Below, piece by piece: positions 1 through 5,853 of a DNA stretch of 12,711 nucleotides; the stretch's first letter is position 1; every line of letters begins with the position of its first letter. The notes below the pieces were generated by a model. It made no database searches and was not told the DNA's origin. It was given only the letters and a program-made list of their open reading frames with translations. Origin of the DNA: Sediminibacterium ginsengisoli (lineage in GTDB: Bacteria; Bacteroidota; Bacteroidia; Chitinophagales; Chitinophagaceae); assembly GCA_943324415.2 (NCBI GenBank), contig CALPLN020000041.1:1-12711 (forward strand), read 5' to 3'. A program made the position numbers and the translations under genes.

Positions 1-1233
1 AATGGCGGATTTGCAGATGTCTATACGGTGTTTGCAAAAATAGATGGTGAACAATTTACTGCATTCATTGTAGAGCGCGGCATGGAAGGATTTACACTTG
101 GACCAGAAGAACATAAGATGGGGATCAAAGGATCTTCTACCGTGCAATTGTATTTTCAAGATTGTAAAGTACCGGTAGAGAATGTATTGGGTGAAATAGG
201 AAGAGGACATATCATTGCTTTCAATATTTTAAATATTGGAAGATTGAAATTAGGGGCTGCAACCATTGGTGGAGCAAGAAGAGCTTTAAGCACTACAATA
301 AAATATGCTAAAGCAAGAGAGCAGTTTAAATTGCCCATTGTAAAATTCGGCGCCATCAGACATAAGTTAGCAGAAATGGCCATTCGTTTATGGGTGGGAG
401 AATCTGCTTTGTACAGAGTGGCAAAAAATATAGATGAGAAGGAACATGAATTATTAGCAGCAGGTAAGGATTTATCAGCAGCATTATTAGGCGGTGCAGA
501 AGAATACGCGATTGAATGTGCTATCTTAAAAGTATTTGGATCAGAGGTATTGGATTTTGTAGTAGACGAAGGCGTACAAATACATGGAGGAAATGGATTC
601 AGTGATGAGTATGAAATTTCAAAAGCGTATAGAGATAGCAGAATCAACAGAATCTACGAAGGTACCAATGAAATCAACCGTTTGCTGACAGTGGATATGG
701 TATTGAAAAGAGCCATGAAAGGACAATTGGATTTGATGGGACCAGCAATGGGCGTACAAAAAGAATTAATGAGTATACCTGATTTTGGTAGCGAAGACGA
801 AGCACCATTTGCAAAAGAGAAAAAGGCAATTGCGAATTTCAAAAAATGTATTTTGATGGTAGCAGGTGCTGCAGTACAAAAATTAATGATGACATTAAGT
901 AAGGAGCAAGAAATCTTAATGAATATCGCAGACATGTCTATTATTACCTACCATGCAGAATCTGCATTATTAAGATTAGAAAAATTAAGTAAAACAAAAA
1001 CAGAAGCAGAGTTAGCTGTTCAAACTGCAATTGTAAAAACCTACATCTATGATGCAGCAGACGCCATTAACAAAGCAGGGAAAGATGCCTTGAATAGTTT
1101 TGCAGAGGGCGATGAATTACGCATGATGCATATCGGCTTAAAGCGATTCACTAAAGTGGATCCATTTAATACCAAAGATGCAAGAAGAACCATCTGTGCG
1201 CAATTGGTAGCCGACGACGGATATAAATTATAA
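1..1233 (+). CDS. acyl-CoA dehydrogenase, long C-terminally extended type (5' end missing)
   Basis: The reading frame is open from base 1, so the N-terminus lies outside the window; 410 residues are visible. The enzyme would catalyse FAD-dependent alpha,beta-dehydrogenation of acyl-CoA in fatty acid beta-oxidation, passing electrons to electron-transfer flavoprotein. The visible part starts in the beta-barrel middle domain (NGGFAD, a piece of the usual WxTNGGFAD motif) and continues into the C-terminal helical domain. A family signature QIHGGNGFSDEYEISKAYRD is followed by RINRIYEGTNEI. The Glu of YEGTNEI (visible residue 220, bases 658-660) is at the position of the catalytic base in MCAD-like enzymes. 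About 190 further residues after this point form an extension like that of VLCAD/ACAD9-type proteins, which are about 600 residues long, so roughly 185 N-terminal residues are probably missing. Substrate chain length cannot be read from the sequence. A terminator follows closely. Confidence 0.95.
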   Translation, partial: NGGFADVYTVFAKIDGEQFTAFIVERGMEGFTLGPEEHKMGIKGSSTVQLYFQDCKVPVENVLGEIGRGHIIAFNILNIGRLKLGAATIGGARRALSTTIKYAKAREQFKLPIVKFGAIRHKLAEMAIRLWVGESALYRVAKNIDEKEHELLAAGKDLSAALLGGAEEYAIECAILKVFGSEVLDFVVDEGVQIHGGNGFSDEYEISKAYRDSRINRIYEGTNEINRLLTVDMVLKRAMKGQLDLMGPAMGVQKELMSIPDFGSEDEAPFAKEKKAIANFKKCILMVAGAAVQKLMMTLSKEQEILMNIADMSIITYHAESALLRLEKLSKTKTEAELAVQTAIVKTYIYDAADAINKAGKDALNSFAEGDELRMMHIGLKRFTKVDPFNTKDARRTICAQLVADDGYKL

Positions 1234-1273
1234 AATAGTAGTAAGTGAATTGGTTTTGAATTGAATAGAAAGT

Positions 1274-1296
1274 GCCGCTCAATGAGCGGCCTTTTT
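1274..1296 (+). terminator. Rho-independent terminator after the acyl-CoA dehydrogenase gene
   Basis: A perfect 7-bp stem, GCCGCTC (1274-1280) with GAGCGGC (1284-1290), closes a 3-nt loop and is followed by C and five T. It lies about 40 bases after the stop codon on the + strand. On the other strand the sequence after the stem is only moderately T-rich, so any help in ending the convergent Lrp-family transcript would be weak. Confidence 0.88.
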
Positions 1297-1337
1297 ATTG
1301 CCAATCATCCAATATGATTTACTAGTGATAGATTGTG

Positions 1338-1826
1338 TTATACAATGCGCACATTACGTGAAAAACTTTCTTCCAAAGAGATGAAAGTTTCAGTACGCTC
1401 AATCCCTTTTATTTTTTGTAGTTCATCATGTAATACATAGCGCAATTGTTGAATGTCTTTACATACAATTTCAGCGAACATACTATAGTTCCCTGTGGTA
1501 TAATTTAAACGAACGATCTGTGGAATATTTTTTAATGCCAAGGCCACAGAATCATACATCGAACTCTTCTCTAAGTACACGCCAATAAAAGCAATCACAT
1601 CATAACCTAAGACTTTCATGTCTACCGCCAATCTTTTACCCTGTACGATGCCTAAGTCCTCTAATTTTTTTATCCTTACGTGGATGGTACCACCTGATAC
1701 AAAAAGTTGTTTTCCTAAATCAGCATATGAAATCTCTGCATCTAACATCATATGTTGAATAATTTGCAAATCCAGCTTATCTAAGCTTTTGACAGCATTC
1801 AATTTGGCGTTGTTTTTAGGTTCCAT
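1338..1826 (-). CDS. Lrp/AsnC-family transcriptional regulator
   Basis: This 162-residue protein has the Lrp/AsnC layout. An N-terminal winged helix-turn-helix (about residues 15-62) has the recognition-helix region SGGTIHVRIKKLEDLGIV. It is followed by a RAM-type ligand-binding and oligomerisation domain (about 75-150) containing TGNYSMFAEIVCKD, the family's usual effector-pocket turn. Such proteins form dimers to octamers, often sense amino acids, and commonly control their own gene or a neighbouring gene. The Met at 1824-1826 is chosen because it gives the normal family length with a short pre-HTH tail; no Shine-Dalgarno site is visible, as is usual in this phylum. It converges with the acyl-CoA dehydrogenase gene and diverges from the tRNA-like RNA gene at 1998, sharing an AT-rich upstream region. 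The effector and targets are unknown. Confidence 0.93.
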   Translation of the reverse strand: MEPKNNAKLNAVKSLDKLDLQIIQHMMLDAEISYADLGKQLFVSGGTIHVRIKKLEDLGIVQGKRLAVDMKVLGYDVIAFIGVYLEKSSMYDSVALALKNIPQIVRLNYTTGNYSMFAEIVCKDIQQLRYVLHDELQKIKGIERTETFISLEESFSRNVRIV

Positions 1827-1897
1827 TTTAGTGTTTTTATAAATATAAATGCAATTTATTAGAAATTTACTACATTTTAAAATATTTACTTAAATTA

Positions 1898-1929
1898 TTT
1901 GCAACATATACCCCAATACCTTAGTTTTG
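1898..1929 (+). promoter_or_regulatory. Bacteroidota-type promoter for the tRNA-like RNA gene
   Basis: TTTG at 1898-1901 and TAGTTTTG at 1922-1929 match the Bacteroidota -33 (TTTG) and -7 (TAnnTTTG) consensus elements, with a 20-base spacer, inside the expected range. Transcription should start near 1935-1940 on the + strand, giving a leader of about 60 nt before the tRNA-like fold. No protein gene follows on this strand before the terminator at 2171, so the promoter appears to serve only the RNA. The match is by eye and no transcript data are available. Confidence 0.6.
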
Positions 1930-1939
1930 ATATATCAAA
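1926..1939. promoter_or_regulatory. 14-bp perfect palindrome overlapping the RNA promoter (candidate operator)
   Basis: TTTGATATATCAAA is a perfect palindrome. It overlaps the last four bases of the predicted -7 element and covers the likely start site of the + strand promoter. It lies about 100 bases upstream of the divergent Lrp-family gene, where an autoregulatory or repressor site could sit. It is AT-rich, and roughly one such palindrome in a window this size could arise by chance, so its position is the main argument. Confidence 0.35.
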
Positions 1940-1997
1940 TGAGGGGAAACATTGAAGATACTTCGAAAAAAGCCCATCAAATAAAAGTTCTTAATAC

Positions 1998-2160
1998 TGT
2001 GGGGTGATGAAAATTTGGAATACATGCCTCCTTGTCTCGGAGGTGGGGATCACGGGATAAACGTAACATAGAGCCGTCTAGCAATAGGCGACCAGGGTCG
2101 ACCACTGAACTTTGTGTTATAGCTAACTGCCCCTTGGAGGTTCGACCCCTCCCCCTACAG
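1998..2160 (+). ncRNA. tRNA-like RNA with type II body, GUC anticodon and a 92-nt structured variable region
   Basis: A whole tRNA cloverleaf can be drawn. The acceptor stem is TGTGGGG (1998-2004) with CCCTACA (2153-2159), 7 bp with one G-U. The D stem is ATG (2007-2009) with CAT (2023-2025), 3 bp as in Leu-type tRNAs. The anticodon stem is CCTCC (2027-2031) with GGAGG (2039-2043), with loop TTGTCTC and anticodon GUC at 2034-2036. The T arm is GGAGG-TTCGACC-CCTCC (2136-2152). Residues equivalent to U8, A14, G18-G19, U33, U48, TTC 54-56, A58 and C61 are present. G2160 is at the discriminator position and CCA is not encoded. Between anticodon and T arms lie 92 nt instead of 4-24: GGGG/CCCC at the base (2045-2048, 2130-2133), a 10-bp helix (2064-2073 with 2110-2119), a 6-bp hairpin with GCAA loop (2075-2090) and a bulged hairpin (2093-2107). 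It lacks the length, tag reading frame and G3-U70 pair of tmRNA. Its function is unknown. Confidence 0.7.
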
Positions 2161-2170
2161 CAACTAAAAA

Positions 2171-2198
2171 GCCGCTCCATTTTGGAAGCGGCTTTTTT
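2171..2198. terminator. bidirectional terminator between the tRNA-like RNA and the molybdo-enzyme operon
   Basis: GCCGCTCC (2171-2178) pairs with GG..AGCGGC (2184-2192, one bulged A) around an ATTTT loop, followed by six T on the + strand. Five A before the stem give a T tract on the other strand. On + it lies 10 bases after the tRNA-like fold and would define its 3' end. On - it lies about 50 bases after the molybdopterin-subunit stop codon and would end that operon. Confidence 0.88.
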
Positions 2199-2247
2199 AT
2201 TTTAAACTTATCTCGTTTATTTCGAACGAAACTATTGCTTGTATTAT

Positions 2248-4479
2248 TTACACTTTTGCTTTAAACCCAAGTTTTGCAGGCGTAATCGGCAAATCTCTCA
2301 CTCTTATTCCAGTGGCGTTGTACACTGCATTACTTACCGCAGCAGCAAATCCAATCAATGCAATTTCACCAATCCCTTTTGCACCAATGGAGTTCATATT
2401 CACATCTGGCTTGTCAACAAACCAAACATCGGTTGGAGGGATTTGAGAATGCAAAGGCACATGGTAAGCGCCAAAGCTCGCGTTGATAATTTGGCCAGAC
2501 TGATGATCCATTTCCAATTGCTCTGTTAAAGCCATTCCAATACCGCCTACTACCCCTCCAATCATTTGGCTTCTGGCGGTCTTAGGACTGATAATTTTTC
2601 CTGCATCTCCTGTCGTCACTACTTGTAAAATTTTGATGGTGCCATCTTTAGGATTGACTGCCACTTTTACATAATGAGAAGAGAAGGAATTGCTGGTGAA
2701 CTTTAATTGCTCTGCAGTTTTACCCGAAGAGGCAATGGTCAAATCAATTTTTTTATCAGGGATGAATTGTAGTAAATCAACAATCGCAATTTTAATATTC
2801 GCATCAGCTAATGCAACCACCATTTCATTCTTCACTTCTAGCGCATCGGATTTCAAAGTAGCAAAAGCAGGCGCATATTTGATGGCTAAGTCTTTTAAGT
2901 TTTGTTTTAAAGTCGTACATGCCAAATCCACTGCAGACCCTACGGTAGAGGTTGTACCTGATCCACCTTGTGAAGGTCCAGGAGGCAAATCAGAGTCACC
3001 TAATTTAAACTTCACTTTCTCTATTGGCATCTGCATTGCGGAAGCTGCAATTTTAGTCATCGACGTTGTCGTTCCTGGTCCCATATCACTCACGGCGCAT
3101 TCTAAAGTTAATTTCCCCTCCTGATTCAATAAGGCACGAACCGTTGCAGCACCTTTGCCTGCACCAAAAACACCATTCGCCATACCATAACCAATCAGCA
3201 TTCCATTTTCTTTCAAACTACCAGGTACAGTCGGACGATTTTTCCAACCAATTTTATCTTTTCCGTAGGCATAACAATCTTTTAAGTTGATGTCCGAGAA
3301 AGGCAATTTATTTTCAGGATTCACTGTAGTAAAGTTTTTTATTCTTAACTCAATAGGATCCATTTTTAATTTATAAGACAGCTCGTCAATAGCCGACTCT
3401 AAACCATAAGAGCCAGTGGCTTCCCCTGGACCTCGCATCCAAACAGGTGTGCTCAGATCAAGCGGTAGCATACTATATTTTGTATCCACGTTATCGCAAG
3501 CATATAAAAATTTAGAGACGTTCACAATGCCTTCTCTAAAATCTTCGTAACGAGAAGTACCACTAATGGCTTCGTGGGTAATGCCAACAAAACGACCAGA
3601 AGCATCTGCACCAATCCCTATTTTCTGCCAAGACTGAGGACGATAGCCCACCAACGTAAACATTTGAGGACGCGTTAAAACTAATTTAACAGGACGATTT
3701 AATTTTTTTGAAGCCATCACTGCTGCAGGCACATTGGCCCAACTTCTTAAACCACTACCAAATCCACCCCCTACATTTTCTGCAATCACCCTTACATTTT
3801 TATCTGACAAACCAAATGTACGAGCCACAGTAGACTGTGTACTTTTTGGTCCTTGTGTCTTATCGTATAAAGTCACTTTATCCTCGCCTTCCCAGAACTC
3901 AATGGTAGCATGCATTTCCATAGGAAGATGCACTTCTGCTGGAATAGCATATTCTGCTTCAACAAAAACAGGTGCTTCTTTAAACTTATTTTCAATGCCT
4001 CTTTTATAAGCGACTGTTCCTTTTAATTTTGTAGCGTCTTTTCTTGCAAGATCAAAATTTGTTTCAAAAGCTTGTGATTCATATTCTGCACGCACCAAAC
4101 GAATGGCAGCATTTGCATTCTCTAAACTATCTGCCACAATCAATGCGATAGGTTGCCCAAAAAATCGTACTTGATTATCGTATAACACTTTGTGACCGCG
4201 CCATTCATTCTTTATATAACCAGGCACAGATGGACAGTTGGCATAGTAAATCACATCCAATACACCAGGAGATGCCAACGCTTTTGCGGTGTCTATATTT
4301 TTGATGGTACCCTTTGCAATGGTACTCGTTACAAAAACTGCATAAGCCATATTGGACATATTGTATTCTGCAGTATATTTTGCTTTGCCTGTTACTTTAT
4401 CTGCTCCGTCTACACGCTCATCGGCAAAGTCAAGTTTGAAATAATTGGTATTGTTCTCGTCGAAATGCATATTGTTCAT
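2248..4479 (-). CDS. molybdopterin-binding subunit of an aldehyde oxidase/xanthine dehydrogenase-family enzyme
   Basis: This 743-residue protein is the large catalytic subunit, close in length to the PaoC/YagR type (about 730). It would bind molybdopterin cytosine dinucleotide and hydroxylate an aldehyde or N-heterocycle with water-derived oxygen. An N-terminal alpha/beta 'hammerhead' domain begins near RVDGADKVTGKAKYTAEY. The molybdenum-site motifs GGGFGSG (about residue 238) and MRGPGEATGSYGLESAIDEL follow, then a Gly/Ser-rich cofactor loop GPSQGGSGTTSTVG. The C-terminal GAKGIGEIALIG carries the active-site Glu, E705 (bases 2365-2367). No signal peptide is seen; in PaoABC-like enzymes the large subunit is exported folded together with the Tat-bearing iron-sulfur subunit, encoded here 18 bases upstream. 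M1 or M4 (MNNM) could be the start. The FAD subunit and maturation factor that usually accompany PaoC-like proteins are not beside it. The substrate is not predictable. Confidence 0.93.
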   Translation of the reverse strand: MNNMHFDENNTNYFKLDFADERVDGADKVTGKAKYTAEYNMSNMAYAVFVTSTIAKGTIKNIDTAKALASPGVLDVIYYANCPSVPGYIKNEWRGHKVLYDNQVRFFGQPIALIVADSLENANAAIRLVRAEYESQAFETNFDLARKDATKLKGTVAYKRGIENKFKEAPVFVEAEYAIPAEVHLPMEMHATIEFWEGEDKVTLYDKTQGPKSTQSTVARTFGLSDKNVRVIAENVGGGFGSGLRSWANVPAAVMASKKLNRPVKLVLTRPQMFTLVGYRPQSWQKIGIGADASGRFVGITHEAISGTSRYEDFREGIVNVSKFLYACDNVDTKYSMLPLDLSTPVWMRGPGEATGSYGLESAIDELSYKLKMDPIELRIKNFTTVNPENKLPFSDINLKDCYAYGKDKIGWKNRPTVPGSLKENGMLIGYGMANGVFGAGKGAATVRALLNQEGKLTLECAVSDMGPGTTTSMTKIAASAMQMPIEKVKFKLGDSDLPPGPSQGGSGTTSTVGSAVDLACTTLKQNLKDLAIKYAPAFATLKSDALEVKNEMVVALADANIKIAIVDLLQFIPDKKIDLTIASSGKTAEQLKFTSNSFSSHYVKVAVNPKDGTIKILQVVTTGDAGKIISPKTARSQMIGGVVGGIGMALTEQLEMDHQSGQIINASFGAYHVPLHSQIPPTDVWFVDKPDVNMNSIGAKGIGEIALIGFAAAVSNAVYNATGIRVRDLPITPAKLGFKAKV

Positions 4480-4497
4480 AAAAGAAAATTAAATGGA

Positions 4498-5109
4498 TTA
4501 AATTTTAGCACCAGATTTTGCAACTTCATCAATCGCGTCTACGATGTTTTGATACGCACCGCATCTACAAATATTGGTATCCATATACGCTTGAATACTT
4601 GCTCTGCTGCCAGCCTTGCCTTCTCTAACGCAAGCCACCGCAGACATAATTTGACCAGAAGTACAATAGCCACACTGGAAAGCGTCATGCTTTAAGAATG
4701 CAGCCTGCATTGGATGTAATTGATCTCCTTTTGCAAGACCTTCAATCGTTGTAATCTGATTATTCTGATGATTTAACGCCAATTGCGTACAAGATTTTAG
4801 TCGTTTCCCATTGACATGGATGGTGCAGGCGCCACATTGTCCCATCTCGCAACCTTTCTTAGTGCCAGTATACCCAATCTGTTCTCTTAATAAATTTAGC
4901 ACTGTGGTTCTAGCGTCAATTTCAAATGACACAGATTTTCCATTGAGTATAAACTGTAATTTTTCTTTCGCGATGGGCATCGGAACGATTGCATCGGCAG
5001 CAAATGTTTTCACTAAAACAGAGGGCGTAAAATAAAGTACTGCTAGGGAGGCAGATTTTTTTAGAAAGCCTCTTCTTGCATCGTCAAATTGACAAGGATT
5101 CATATACAT
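4498..5109 (-). CDS. (2Fe-2S)-binding subunit with Tat signal, aldehyde oxidase/xanthine dehydrogenase family
   Basis: This 203-residue protein passes electrons from the molybdenum subunit through two [2Fe-2S] clusters. The plant-ferredoxin-type cluster uses C87, C92, C95 and C107 (CEMGQCGAC ... C). The second cluster uses C146, C149, C181 and C183 (CGYC ... CRC). All eight ligands are intact. The N-terminus has a twin-arginine signal: R12-R13 in ARRGFLKK, then a hydrophobic stretch to about residue 38, so the complex is expected in the periplasm. Layout and length resemble PaoA/YagT. The start could be M1 (5109) or M3 (5103): M1 lies inside an inverted repeat, and neither has a clear ribosome binding site. 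It precedes the molybdenum-subunit gene by 18 bases and follows a flavin reductase-like gene by 58. No FAD-subunit gene lies between it and the large subunit, unlike paoABC. Confidence 0.93.
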   Translation of the reverse strand: MYMNPCQFDDARRGFLKKSASLAVLYFTPSVLVKTFAADAIVPMPIAKEKLQFILNGKSVSFEIDARTTVLNLLREQIGYTGTKKGCEMGQCGACTIHVNGKRLKSCTQLALNHQNNQITTIEGLAKGDQLHPMQAAFLKHDAFQCGYCTSGQIMSAVACVREGKAGSRASIQAYMDTNICRCGAYQNIVDAIDEVAKSGAKI

Positions 5110-5121
5110 CGATTTGATGTA
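5105..5121. repeat. inverted repeat TACATC-N5-GATGTA across the start of the iron-sulfur subunit gene
   Basis: TACATC (5105-5110) and GATGTA (5116-5121) are perfect 6-bp arms separated by GATTT. The left arm contains the first possible ATG of the iron-sulfur subunit gene, and the second ATG (5101-5103) lies just outside. It could be a small operator or a translation-start hairpin, or chance. A weak promoter-like pair on the - strand (TTTG at 5149-5146, TAAATTAC at 5126-5119, spacer 19) overlaps it. Confidence 0.3.
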
Positions 5122-5167
5122 ATTTACCTAAAAAGAAAGCGCGCTCAAAAAAAAGTTGGATGACAGA

Positions 5168-5803
5168 CTACAATTTCTCCGCAGACTTACCCGGTTTGGC
5201 GTAAGCATAGCGGTCAATCAGTTCGGTGTGGTAGTAGGCGTCTAGACCATTGCTACAGATGGTCCCAGCTTGATCCAAATGTAGAAATCCATCCGCTGTG
5301 GGTTGAAGCGAAGGGTCAATGAAGACTTGCTCTAACTGACCAATCACTAAGAAGGTATGATTCAATTGAATAGGTACAATTTCTTTTAAAGAAAGCAGGT
5401 ATTTGATATGGCTCTCTTTTACAAAAGGCACTTGCACGCCATCCATATATTCCTCGGTCAGTCCAACTTCAGTGAATTCATTTACTTCGTCTGGATATTT
5501 GGCACTTGTTTGATGTGCTTTGTCTAAAAAGTTGGCATGGATATGATTGACAGTATAAAAACCATTGGCTTCAATATTGGCAAGGGTATGCGGCGCAGCA
5601 GCAACCGGGCGGTTGATATAGCCAATCAGTGCGGGATCAGAACCAATATGGACCATGCTGCTGAACATGCCCAAATTAGGAACGCCTTGTGTATTGATGG
5701 TGCCAATCAAACTTGCCGACTTAAAGCCCGTTAAGCTATTGATAAAATTGGCTCTATAAAATCTCTCCCAGGACTGCCATTCGGCAGGTGTAAACTGTTG
5801 CAT
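5168..5803 (-). CDS. flavin reductase-like protein (FMN-binding split barrel)
   Basis: This 211-residue protein resembles flavin reductase-like FMN-binding split-barrel proteins common in Bacteroidota. The barrel region runs from NSLTGFKSASLIGTINTQG (about residues 22-40) through PNLGMFSSMVHIGSDPALIGYINRP (about 42-66) and ANIEANGFYTVNHI (about 75-88). The C-terminal DRYAYAKPGK is also typical of these proteins. Characterised members bind FMN and reduce flavin with NAD(P)H or act as small flavoproteins; the substrate of this subgroup is not known. There is no signal peptide, so it should be cytoplasmic. It is the first gene on its strand before the two molybdo-enzyme subunits (58-base gap), and it lies 50 bases after the GH32 gene with no clear terminator between, so its transcription may start locally or by readthrough. 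A role in supplying flavin or electrons to the molybdo-enzyme is only a guess, as the two are predicted in different compartments. Confidence 0.88.
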   Translation of the reverse strand: MQQFTPAEWQSWERFYRANFINSLTGFKSASLIGTINTQGVPNLGMFSSMVHIGSDPALIGYINRPVAAAPHTLANIEANGFYTVNHIHANFLDKAHQTSAKYPDEVNEFTEVGLTEEYMDGVQVPFVKESHIKYLLSLKEIVPIQLNHTFLVIGQLEQVFIDPSLQPTADGFLHLDQAGTICSNGLDAYYHTELIDRYAYAKPGKSAEKL

Positions 5804-5853
5804 ATAAGATTAACAAGTGAAGGATTAAAAAGTTGAGTTGGCTGTATCTAAAA

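Noticed and set aside
156..1304. Open frames on the - strand opposite the acyl-CoA dehydrogenase gene
   Set aside because: They are shadows of a clearly coding + strand gene and have no recognisable protein features.
1827..1900. Promoter of the Lrp-family gene
   Set aside because: Only partial matches to the -7 element (TAAATTTC, TATATTTA) were found on the - strand, without a properly spaced -33 element.
2044..2135. Group I intron inserted in a tRNA
   Set aside because: The extra sequence is only 92 nt, lies in the variable region rather than the anticodon loop, and shows no P3-P7 core; bacterial group I introns are over about 200 nt.
1998..2160. tmRNA (ssrA) interpretation, including a possible tag frame from GCA at 2081 to TAG at 2120
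   Set aside because: The RNA is far too short, lacks the tmRNA 5' sequence and the G3-U70 pair (its G-U is at 4-69), and the frame does not end in the usual ALAA-like tag. The GCA lies in a hairpin loop.
1977..2180. 67-codon open frame on the - strand
   Set aside because: It lies antisense to the tRNA-like fold and terminator, is rich in Arg, Ser and Cys with no recognisable motif, and the RNA structure explains the sequence conservation expected there.
2239..5035. Several open frames on the + strand opposite the molybdo-enzyme genes
   Set aside because: The - strand encodes well-recognised enzyme subunits across the whole stretch; the + frames have low-complexity, unrecognisable translations.
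5127..5160. T-rich stretch with palindrome AGCGCGCT (5138-5145) as a terminator after the flavin reductase gene
   Set aside because: The palindrome has no loop to form a stable hairpin, so it is not convincing as a terminator.
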